64,000 nucleotides of DNA from Juglans regia. Its lineage: Eukaryota > Streptophyta > Magnoliopsida > Fagales > Juglandaceae. The notes below the pieces were generated by a model. That model made no database searches. It was not told the origin of the DNA and saw only the letters and a program-made list of their open reading frames with translations. A program made the translations under genes and the position numbers. The stretch covers positions 10,073,053-10,137,052 of the forward strand of contig NC_049905.1 in NCBI RefSeq assembly GCF_001411555.2, in the 5' to 3' direction. Shown here piece by piece: positions 36,180 through 45,050 of the stretch (the stretch's first letter is position 1; each line of letters opens with the position of its first letter).

Positions 36180-37830
36180 CTCCCTTGTCCCAACTTTGCT
36201 TTTCGAGTAGTCGTAAGGCTGGCCCCGCTCTCCACTGCGGGGAGTCAAGACGGCATTAAGTCCAACTTGTCTCCTAGGTCCGCGTGGAGGTAAAAGAGTC
36301 TGGGTGGTTTGAAACTTTAGTTGTCTTCCTCTGTTAGCACATATTTGTCCCACGGGCCATCGTGATGCTGATCGCGATCTCCCTTATGGGGAGCCAAGTC
36401 GGCCTTAAGCTTGGCTTGCCTCTTTAATCCGCGAGGAGGTGAGCTAGTCTAGGTAGTGTGGAACTTTGACTATCTTCCTTCGTTAGCGTAGCTACGTCCA
36501 TCCTATTTGGAAAGTGAGAATATTATCGTTACTTTGCTTTTCATCACAAAAGTTAATGTCGCAATTCTGTGTTCTCTGGTATATGCCGCACGATGCTTGT
36601 TGTTGATGTCCATGTTAGTTTTCTTGTATTGCTGTCATTCGTGCTGATGATGTCCACTTCTTCCGCTCCGTTGTTTGGGCAGTCCGTGGACTTGGCCCGT
36701 TCTCCGCAAGGGAAAGGTCGGAATGCCTCACTCCAAATCTCCTCTTTTCGCCCCTGAGGAGATAATTCTGGCAGCGATGTGGCTGGTCTACTCCTTCACC
36801 ATAGTAGGGATCGGGGTAAGTATTTTGGTAGCCTCAGGGCTGAATCCGCTCTCCACTGTGGGAGGGATAATGCAACATTTAGGTCTACCTTCTCCTATGA
36901 TACCCTGCAGGGAGGTAAGTTGTTCAAGTAGTTTGTTGCTGGACTCGCTCCCACCCATTGACACCGTTGGAAAGGGTAATTTTGGGTTAGGCTGGTGCTG
37001 ATCCCACATTTTTTCGTAGTGGGGATCGGGGTAAGTTATTCGGGTAATTGCAAGGCTAATCCCGCTCTTCACTGTGAGAGGGACAAGGAAACCTTTAGGC
37101 CTATCTCCCTATGGTATCTTGCATGGAGGTAGGTCACTCGGGCAGTTTGTTACTAAACCTGCTCCCATCTGTTAATGCTCACGAGGAAGGTAAAAACTTT
37201 TTCCTTTGGGTAGCTTTGGACTACCCGCTCCACCATAGGAAGAATAAGGCAACTTTTAGGCCAACATTTCCCTCTGTTGCCCCGCGGGAGGTAATTCAGA
37301 CAACGACGTGCCTAGTCCGCTCCTTCACCATGATGGGGTTGGGGTAAGTTATTCGGGCCCCCTCAGGGCTGGTCCCACTTTCCCGAACGAGGAGGCTAAG
37401 CCACCCGCTTGCCTATGATCATTTATGGGGAGGTAGGTATTTTGGGCAGTTTGTTTAGACTCGCTCCCGCCCGTTGACATCACAGAAAATGGTAAATTTG
37501 GGTCAGGTTGGCGCAAATCCCACACTTCGTCGTAGTGGGGGTCGGGATAAGTTATTCGAGTTGCCGCAAAGCTGATCCCACTCTCCACTGTGGGAGGGAT
37601 AAGGCAATCTTTTAGTCCTACCTTTCTCTATGGCACCTTGCAGGGAGGTAAGTTGTTCGGACAATTTTGTTTCTGAACCCGCTCCCGCCCGTTGACGCTC
37701 ATGAGGAAGATAATCCTTTGTCTTCAGGTGGTCAAGGACTGACCCGTACTCCTCCGCGAGAAGTACAAGGCAATCTTTTAGGCCTACCTTTCCCTTTTCA
37801 TCCCATGTGGAGGTAAATTGCAATGGATTT
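36180..37830 (-). repeat. Degenerate tandem-repeat region of the Tat element
   Basis: The phrase GAGGTAAGTTGTTCGG or variants recurs near 36,285, 36,436, 36,911, 37,125, 37,279, 37,430, 37,645 and 37,810, in a context of CCGCTC(C)CACTGTGGGAGG, GGGGTCGGGGTAAGTTATTCG and CGCTCCCGCCCGTTGA. Spacings are about 150-165 bp, sometimes about 215. The array lies between integrase and the antisense ORF, where Tat elements are known to carry variable tandem repeats. Open frames inside it are by-products. Confidence 0.75.
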
Positions 37831-38319
37831 CCCGTTTAGCGTGTTGACTTTGTTGGCAGAGACCGTTGATTCGTTTGGAGTGAAGTTCGCTTGACGGGTT
37901 GTGTTATGCCCTTGAAATTAGCCATTGAAACACAAAGACTTCTTTTATTAGTGCTCGCAATTGGTGCATGAGTACATACAAAATTATAATAGTAAAACTG
38001 GATTAGAAATAATATTTTTGTAGATGTTCAGCATTACACAGGTGTGGTAGCTCATTTTCTTGGGAGTCTCTTGAGCGGTATGAGCCCAGGCGATTTGTGG
38101 CAATGACCACGTAAGGGCCCTCCCATTGGGGGCCTAGCTTCCCTCATCCCGCATCGTTGTTCCTGTCTCTTTAAGTACGAGATCTCCGACCTTGAATGTT
38201 CTCGGCTGTACGCGTTTGTTAAAGCATTTCTAGGCTCTTCTTTTATTGGTTGCGGTTCTTATCTTGGCTTCTAGTCGGACTTCTTCCAGTAGGTCGAGCT
38301 GTTCTTCCAACTGCCTGTT

Positions 38320-39130
38320 GTTGGACTCTTATTTGAAGTGCTGAACTCTGTAGGTGGGGATTTCGATTTCTATTGGCGGCATCGCCTCGTGGCCGTACGT
38401 GAGGGTGAAAGGGGTTTCTCCGGTCGGTGTTTTCATAGTGACCTGGTAAGCCCACAGGATGACGGGGAGCTCTTCTGCCCATGCTCTCTTTTTGTCTTCA
38501 AGTTGCTTCTTGAGTATTCCTATCATCGTTTTGTTGGTTGCTTTGACTTGCCCATTGGACTGAGGATGTTCCGGGGATGAATATTGGATCTTGACCCCTA
38601 ACTCCCGAACCAATTGCGGTTGTGGTCGGAATCGAACTGCCTTCCATTATTCGATATGATGATGCCTGGGACGCCAAATCTGCAGACTACTGACCTCTAT
38701 AGAAACTGCGTGATATTGATCACCGTGATGGTTGCTAGGGTCTTAGCTTCGACCCACTTGGTGAAGTAATCCATAGCTACTACCAAAAATTTGACTCCCC
38801 CTTTGCACGGGGGAAGTGGCCAGACCAAGTCGATTCCCCACTAGGCAAAAGGCCAAGGCGACGTGAATGACGTTAACTTCTCCGAAGGACAATGGGGCAT
38901 CCTGGCATACTCCTGGCACTTCCGACACTTCTGCGCATAGTCTTTGGTGTCCCGTAGGGCTTGAGGCCAGTAATAGCCCCTCTCATTGCCTTGCCGGCTA
39001 ATGCTTGTCCTCCTGAGTGATTCTCATAGATTCCTTCATGTATTTCTGCTAACACATACTGCACTTCTTTCGGGGAGATGCACCTTAAAAGAGGCACCGA
39101 GTGACCCCGCTTGTATAGGACTCCCTCGAT
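38320..39130 (-). pseudogene. Tat integrase remnant
   Basis: Read on the minus strand. The zinc-binding region begins around EIHEGIYENHSGGQALAGKAM (two His), then shifts frame; the Cys pair is readable in another frame near 38,930. The core has GIDLVWPL with the first catalytic Asp (near 38,830), GVPGIIISNNGRQFDS (about 38,670), where the family has a catalytic Asp before NG, and HPQSNGQVKATNKT (about 38,545), where Glu is expected before ATN. The tail continues to PPIEIEIPTYR. Several frameshifts, so inactive. Confidence 0.8.
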
Positions 39131-39607
39131 CATGGTGTAGTGTGCCGCTCTATTCTTGATCTTCCTTGCCTCCTGTCGGTCCTCGGGTACATCGGCAATT
39201 TCCAAATATCCGATTATGTCTCCTGCCCAATCTGGGGCTCCGGGCCGTATTTCCATTACCTCGATTCCCACAATAGGTACTTCCACAGTTCGAATGATTG
39301 TACTTTCTAGTAGGGGGAGTCCTCCTACCCGGACACGACGTGAGCCAACTTGTATGCCTTTTGATTTTCCATCCTTAGTACCTGCTGAATTTGGAAGTAC
39401 TTGAAATGGGGACGGCTCAGCCTCTACCAATGCTAGATGTTTCTTTAATTTCTCACTTTTTACAATGAACTCCCCTTGTACCTGATTCACCACTACCTGA
39501 GAATCGGCCCATACTTCGATCTCAGTGGCGCCTAGAGACCTGGCCACCAGTAATCCTAAAAGCAACAGTTCATACTCCGCCTCGTTATTCGTTGTTTCGC
39601 GGTGCAT
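39131..39607 (-). pseudogene. Tat second RNase H (archaeal-type-like) remnant and linker
   Basis: Reads TNNEAEYELLLLGLLVARS and VWADSQVVVNQVQGEF, i.e. the Glu and second Asp of an RNase H core, followed by a linker into integrase. The first part of the domain, with its first catalytic Asp, is absent: the sequence passes directly from the end of the upstream RNase H (NWIVELSEFNIYYAPR-like, just right of 39,607) into ETTNNEAEYE. The second RNase H is a recognised feature of the Tat lineage. Confidence 0.72.
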
Positions 39608-39900
39608 AGTAAATGTTGAACTCGCTCAACTCCACTATCCAATTCATAAGTCGGCTTGAGGCGTCCGATCGTTGCAACAACTTTTTAAAAGGGGTTTCCG
39701 TAAGGACCTGCACTGGGTGAGCTTGAAAGTATGGACGTAACTTGCGCATAGTTACTACCAGCGCAAAGGCCAGCTGCTCTATGTGGGGGTTTCTTGCTTC
39801 AGCCCCCCAATATTCCTGGCTGGTGTAGTAAATCGACCTTTAGACCCCTTCTTCTTCTTGTACCAATGCCGAAAAAGAGGCCTGAGGGGAGACCACCAAA
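39608..39900 (-). pseudogene. Tat first RNase H (Ty3-type) remnant
   Basis: Minus-strand reading gives SIYYTSQEYWGAEARNPHIE, QLAFALVVTMRKLRPYFQAH, VLTETPFKKLLQ and WIVELSEFNI, the standard C-terminal part of the Ty3/gypsy RT-linked RNase H. A stop lies before SIYYTSQ. The N-terminal part is degraded. Confidence 0.75.
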
Positions 39901-39907
39901 TATAGGG

Positions 39908-40366
39908 TCAACGTTTCCCCACACCATGGTTGGCTGAAGAGGGGTGGATTCGTGAGGTATCCCTTGAGGGTTCGAATGCTTGGTTGCACTTGTCATCCCA
40001 TGTCTTCACTTTCTGCAAAGTCTTTAAGGCATTTGTTGGTTGATCTTGATACGAACCTGTTGAGGGCGCTAGTTGCCCATCCAGCCTTTGTACTGCATTT
40101 ATGTCTCGAGGTGGGGCCATGTTGAGGATGGCCTCCACCTTCTCAGGGTTGGCCTCAATACCACTTTCGGACACCATGAATCCTAAGAACTTCCCTAACC
40201 CGACACCAAAGGTGCATTTCATCGGATTCAGCTTCATTTGGTATTGTCGTAGTATAACAAAAGCCTCCCTTAAGTCGTCCAAGTTCTGTTCTAAGGTCCT
40301 AGTTTTGACCAATAAGTCATCCACGTAGACCTCCATATTGTTTCCTATGGCTCCTTGTGAACACAT
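39908..40366 (-). pseudogene. Tat reverse transcriptase, C-terminal part
   Basis: A 152-codon frame with the catalytic YVDD box (EVYVDDLLVKT) followed by LNPMKCTFGVGLGKFLGFMVSE and ANPEKVEAILNM, all standard for Ty3/gypsy RT palm and thumb. The upstream fingers and palm, protease and gag do not appear between 40,370 and the LTR at 40,775; that 400-bp stretch shows only partial relics (for example FPFGLKNAGATYQR-like text is not intact). Confidence 0.85.
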
Positions 40367-40774
40367 CCTGGTGCTTAATGAGAAGTTGCCGCATGGCGCT
40401 TCGAACTTCAGACGTCATTTCACTGCTAATTGTGACCTTGGCTTCTGGTCGATCTGGGTGAAGAGTAACAAGTTCCAATGGTCCAATTGGTTTTGCTTTC
40501 CGGCATTCTTGCTAATCTTGGACTTCGCTTATGACCTCTGTGCAATCTAGAGTTGGTGGCAAAGCGTTGTCATCCTCTATTGGATGCATTGCTCTACCAT
40601 CAAGAGTGTGGCTTCCCCCCATTCCAACCTTTGCACTCCCCTGTGTTCGGCTCTCAGTCTGGTTTACTACAATGCCTTTGGTAGTTGCGGCAAGCTTCTA
40701 AGTTGCCTGGAATGGGTTATCTATGGTGCGCGAAGTACACGCAAGATCTATAATGATCCCATAGACAGCACCAC

Positions 40775-41349
40775 TGTTAACGTCGTGTTCCGCATGCGTT
40801 TTGAGCCAAGCTTTGACAACTCAGGTTTTTGGAAATGGGCTTGCAAAAGATGAAGAGTAGTGCAACTAGGAGAGGGCTACCTCAGGATCGGGGAATGTCC
40901 GAGCAAAATTAGTAAATGTTCTTGAAAGTTTGTAAATAAGTAAACCAATATAAGGATCAGAGAGCTTCTTCGTACCTGGATCTAGCTATTTATATCGTGG
41001 GTTGGGGGTTGCAAGTCGTCTTTGTCTCCATAAAGTCCATGCCTTTCTTTCTGTTTCTGTTGTGAGACCTTCTTTAATCTGGCGTGGTTTCTTGACTTTG
41101 AGTCTGGTCTATATGAGTCGTAGATGGTCTAATGTCGATGAATCAAGGGCCCTCTGCATTTTTCGTTGCGCTCTATGCAAGTCCCTGAGTTCTAAAGCAG
41201 CCGTAGACTGTTAGGCTAATCTGTCTCGTCAACTATTCAGCGCCTCTCCTTGGTAGGTGTTTTGCCCCTTGCGTGGGTTTAGGGGTCTTCGGGCCGGCCA
41301 TGGGGCCGAGGCCCAGTGGGCTTTGAGAAGTGGGGAAAATCCCTTTCCT
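40775..41349 (-). repeat. Tat element 5' LTR
   Basis: About 575 bp, plus-strand left end TGTTAACGTCG. It shares the order and most bases of 31,782-32,419 but lacks the 62 bp lying between two TTAATG copies (32,081 and 32,143) in the other LTR. The right end has lost the terminal TACA, so the border is approximate. Confidence 0.85.
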
Positions 41350-41704
41350 AATAGAAAACAGAAGATATATCTTTCATAAATCATGTATTGTTTGCAACTT
41401 TCATTCGTCAATTAATGGATCCCTGATTATAGGAGGATTTACAAATAATATAATGCTAGTAGCACTTATTTAATAATTAATGTTGATCTAGATATATATA
41501 TATATATATATAACAATTATAAGCATGGTCGGTCCAAATCAGCACATGATGATGAAAATTAAAATATATATTATTGTACAATTGAAGGATATTATTATAG
41601 GTTGTCAATTAAACGAGTTCCACGTGAAACCTATATATATATATCTGTTCATGATATATAAGTACGTATCATGAGCTGCTAATGATCATAATCTATTACG
41701 TACG

Positions 41705-41735
<31 letters not shown>

Positions 41736-42065
41736 TATATGTGTGTGTGTGTCATGTGTGTTTGCGTGCACATATTAAATAGTACGTGCTACATAATGTA
41801 AACCCATGCAATTGAAATATTTGCTTGGGTTACGAGACTATATAATTTTTAATTAATTACCCTCTTTATGAAGACATATTTGCTTGATTAATTTTTATAT
41901 AAGATCGAGAGATTAGGGGTATGTGATTCGGTTGGACGTCGTCCCTGATCATGAGAAAAAAGGGACGAATTCCATGATGATCACTAGACTACAAGCGGTC
42001 ATGGAAGATATAATTCATGTACGTGCTTGAACTATTATTTGCATGGTTAAATGATATATAATTGT
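41350..42065. other. Intergenic DNA, microsatellite-rich
   Basis: Contains (AT)n at 41,494-41,511 and 41,717-41,733 and (GT)n at 41,741-41,752. No gene recognised. The last 17 bases (42,049-42,065) are the 5' copy of a target-site duplication. Confidence 0.6.
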
Positions 42066-42216
42066 ATGGACTAGACCATGCCTGTCACAAAGAAATTTTA
42101 TATGTAATATTGGAGAGCCTTAAAAGCAATAGTTGGCTTATATTCTGTATGTCTCAGGTCAAAGTTGTAATGTTCCGTTATGAATTAATGAAGTTTGTTC
42201 TACCTTCAAAACAAAA
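42066..42216 (+). mobile_element. 5'-truncated LINE tail (151 bp) with 17-bp target duplication
   Basis: AAATGATATATAATTGT is present exactly at 42,049-42,065 and again at 42,217-42,233. Between them lies a 151-bp insert whose end, TTATGAATTAATGAAGTTTGTTCT then an A-rich tail, resembles the 3' end of the LINE at 17,135-22,784 (TTATTAATGAAAGTTTGTTTAT then As). It is therefore a severely truncated L1 copy. Confidence 0.88.
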
Positions 42217-42843
42217 AAATGATATATAATTGTTATATAATATGTAATTAATTAATGAGGTTTAACCCAAATAGTAAGTAATTAAGCAATAATTAATAAT
42301 ATGCAAGATTAATATTAATTAATGTCCATTTCATTTTTAAACACGAGGAATATCCATATATTATTAATTTACCATATTTATTCTTTTTTTTTCATTGGTA
42401 TGTACGGACAGGTTCCTACCAACTCTACATGAGCGCTCTCTCTCTCTCTCTCTCTCTCACTTATTGATCATCATATATAATGTTTAAACACATACATGTA
42501 CACACATATATGACCAATTAAAGAATTGTTATTTGACAATCATGCACATGAAAAATGATAGAGATAATATCGTACGTATTTGGTTTTCAAAACAACCTTA
42601 ATTGGTATCATGTTGCCTTTTGAAGAATTTTGTGATAAAAATAAATAATTCTTTCCTCCAAATTAATATTAATTGGACGTTTTAAGTTTATAAATTGAGG
42701 ACTTATAAATATTAATTTAAAAGCTAGAGATCAACTCGAGAAGTAAGAGATTTTCATATATATGGAAATAAACGTTATGAATATAATTAAGGAGCTAGTT
42801 AGTTGGTATATATAAATTAATTAATAAGACAGCTAAGGGCATG

Positions 42844-43178
42844 TTTGGATAATGAGATGAAATGAGAATTCTGTGAATAATAGTCAAATGATTTGAGTTA
42901 AGATATTTTATTTAGTTTGAGAAAAAGATTTGAATAAAAATATTATAAAGTTAAAAACAAATTAATATAATTTTTTATTTTTATATTATTTTTATTTTGA
43001 AATTTGAAAATGTTTTATTATTTTTTGTGTTTTGTTTTGAAAATTAAGAAAATGATTAGATAATTATTAGATGAAAATATAACAAAATTGAAAATTGAAA
43101 AATGTTTCATATTTGAGTGATATTTAAGAAGCAAATATAAGAAGTTTTGAGATGAGATCACTTTACAAACATGGCATA
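42844..43178 (+). mobile_element. MITE, GTTTGGATAGTG family (long version)
   Basis: Begins CATGTTTGGATAATGAGATG and ends GAGATGAGATCACTTTACAAACATG; the outermost bases CATGTTTG..A.AAGTGA are inverted repeats. The middle carries GTGAATAATAGTCAAATGATTTGAG, then AT-rich sequence. Non-coding. Confidence 0.65.
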
Positions 43179-43205
43179 AGAAGATAAAAAGAAGAAAACA
43201 TATTG

Positions 43206-43372
43206 GAGTGAGTTACGTTTGGGTAGTGAAGTATTCTAGGGTATTCTGTGAATAATAATAAAAGAATAATCATAAAATATTGAATAATAGTGAATAATAA
43301 TGAAAAGTATATGCAAAATAATATTAAAATAATAAATAGTAATAAAATATTCACCTTATCCAAACTAGGCCT
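43206..43372 (+). mobile_element. MITE, GTTTGGGTAGTG family (short version)
   Basis: Left end ACGTTTGGGTAGTGAAGTATT; right end AATATTCACCTTATCCAAACTAG. The two are imperfect inverted repeats. Interior: GTGAATAATAATAAAAGAATAATC and repeats of GAATAATAGTGAATAATAATG. A similar unit may occupy 47,850-47,990. Confidence 0.6.
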
Positions 43373-43567
43373 TAATCAATGATAATTAATTGTGAAAATT
43401 AAGTTCACAATTCCGAATATGGTGGCCGGAGCAGTCATCTTGCAGAAAATAAACATGACAAGGTTCCCACTTCCCATGATCCCGAGAGTGGCGATCATAT
43501 ATGTGTGTGTGTGTATAATAGCCAGATATCTGCTTGGTCTTATTTGCTTATCTCATCGAATCACAGA

Positions 43568-43570
<3 letters not shown>

Positions 43571-43613
<43 letters not shown>
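43571..43613. repeat. (AT)n microsatellite
   Basis: About 43 bp of uninterrupted TA dinucleotides, among the longest in the window. Confidence 0.9.
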
Positions 43614-43619
<6 letters not shown>

Positions 43620-44658
43620 ATATTGTGATACGATCAACGTCCCAAATTGGTGATTTTTTCGTCCTTCTATTTTTTTATTTTATTTGAGATGGCTATACTA
43701 GCTATATATCAACATCAATTAATATGGATTTAATTTTTTAAATTTTGTTTATGGTCGCAACACTTATACATATATATAATATGAGTAATATTAGATCGAT
43801 AAGGTCGTCATGTAGAAGTTCTTCACACTTTTTTTTGTTTTTTTAAAAAATGAACATTTTTATGTGGATTTAATTAAGATTTATCTATTTTCTAAAAAGG
43901 AGACTTGCAATATATGCTATGACTGATGTAGAAATTATGAATAAATATAGATAAAAATTACTATTGGGAGTATCTATTTTACACACATGATATGGTATCA
44001 TGTACATGTAGACCAAAAAGTCCTAAAAATTAAAGAACGGGGCTACGAAAATTGATACTATGTTTGAATTGCTGAAAACGTCAAGAAACGTCTTATATTA
44101 ATAATATTGGTACAAATATCGCTGAGTACGTTACCCCCACCCACAAGATTTAGTCAAGTTACTGCATGCTATATATATATATATATTATTATTCTCGTAA
44201 AAATTTTATAAAAATAAATTTATAAAATAATTTGAGATCTATTTTATAATAAAAAATATTTTTACAATATTTCGACGTATCATATCTACTTTTGTGAAAT
44301 TATTTTTAGTTAACGCATTTCTTTTATATATATATATATATATATTGAATAGGGCCTTTAATTTGGAGTTTCAAATGTGAAACAGCAACTGATACTTTGT
44401 GGTCTGACTCAATTATTAACCTTTTGTCCAAGAAACGATAAGATTTTAAATTATAGTATTTGTTGGACTCCCCCACCGGAAAAAAAAAAAAAAAAAAAAT
44501 TCGCAAATGAGGTTTTGACTTGTGGAGTCTCATCGACGGTGGAGATAAAAGTATTGATTTATGTTCCTGCAGGTTCCTTTTTTTTTTTTTTTGATGGCTT
44601 CCTGAAGGTTCCTAGAGACTCATTGAAGTCTGTATTTGAATATCTTGATCAAGTCAAG

Positions 44659-44660
<2 letters not shown>
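43614..44660. other. Intergenic DNA upstream of the MLO-like gene
   Basis: AT-rich sequence with AT tracts at 44,170-44,187 and 44,325-44,345 and an A tract at 44,480-44,498. No separate gene recognised. It may include distal promoter sequence of the gene starting at 45,051. Confidence 0.45.

Positions 44661-44697
<37 letters not shown>
44661..44697 (+). repeat. (CT)n tract upstream of the MLO-like gene
   Basis: About 37 bp of CT dinucleotides 350 bp before the start codon. CT/GA tracts are common in plant core promoters and leaders, so this may belong to the promoter or 5' leader. No transcription start can be read directly. Confidence 0.6.
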
Positions 44698-44702
<5 letters not shown>

Positions 44703-45050
44703 GCGTCAAAAATGTCAACAGAATCCACTTGCCGCTTCTATTCTTCAGGTTCATATAATTATTTCCTAATATATATTTGGCCCAATCTCGATACCCTCAA
44801 CTGTACATATATGTACTGCTCAAACCAATAATTCAGAACCTTTCGTGGGTTCTCGATCCAAATCACGATTCCTACTTTCTCATCTCCCAAAAACCATTCT
44901 AGTTCATCTTATACGTACATATATATATATATATATATATGTATGATGTATATATCGTTCTGCCCATGTTTTCTTGTCAAGTTCTTTCAAGCTAGCTAGG
45001 AATTTAATTTTGGTGATTTCCCAGATCAGAGGGAACTTTTGGTTGGGATC

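Larger units (their letters stand above)
31782..41349 (-). mobile_element. Ty3/gypsy retrotransposon, Tat lineage, degenerate
   Basis: A 9.6-kb element read on the minus strand. Order in its own sense: 5' LTR (41,349-40,775), primer-binding-site-like TGGTGCTGTCTATGGG (about 40,773-40,758), reverse transcriptase, RNase H, second RNase H remnant, integrase, tandem repeats, an antisense extra ORF and 3' LTR (32,419-31,782). Gag, protease and the first part of reverse transcriptase are missing. Two RNase H domains plus an antisense ORF with a Transposase_28 (PF04195)-like domain are, from published work on this lineage, hallmarks of Tat elements. A hAT-type MITE is inserted at 34,473-35,162. Confidence 0.85.

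Noticed and set aside
36788..37823. Overlapping open frames in both strands
   Set aside because: They lie in the degenerate tandem repeats of the Tat element and repeat with the same period, so they are by-products and not genes.
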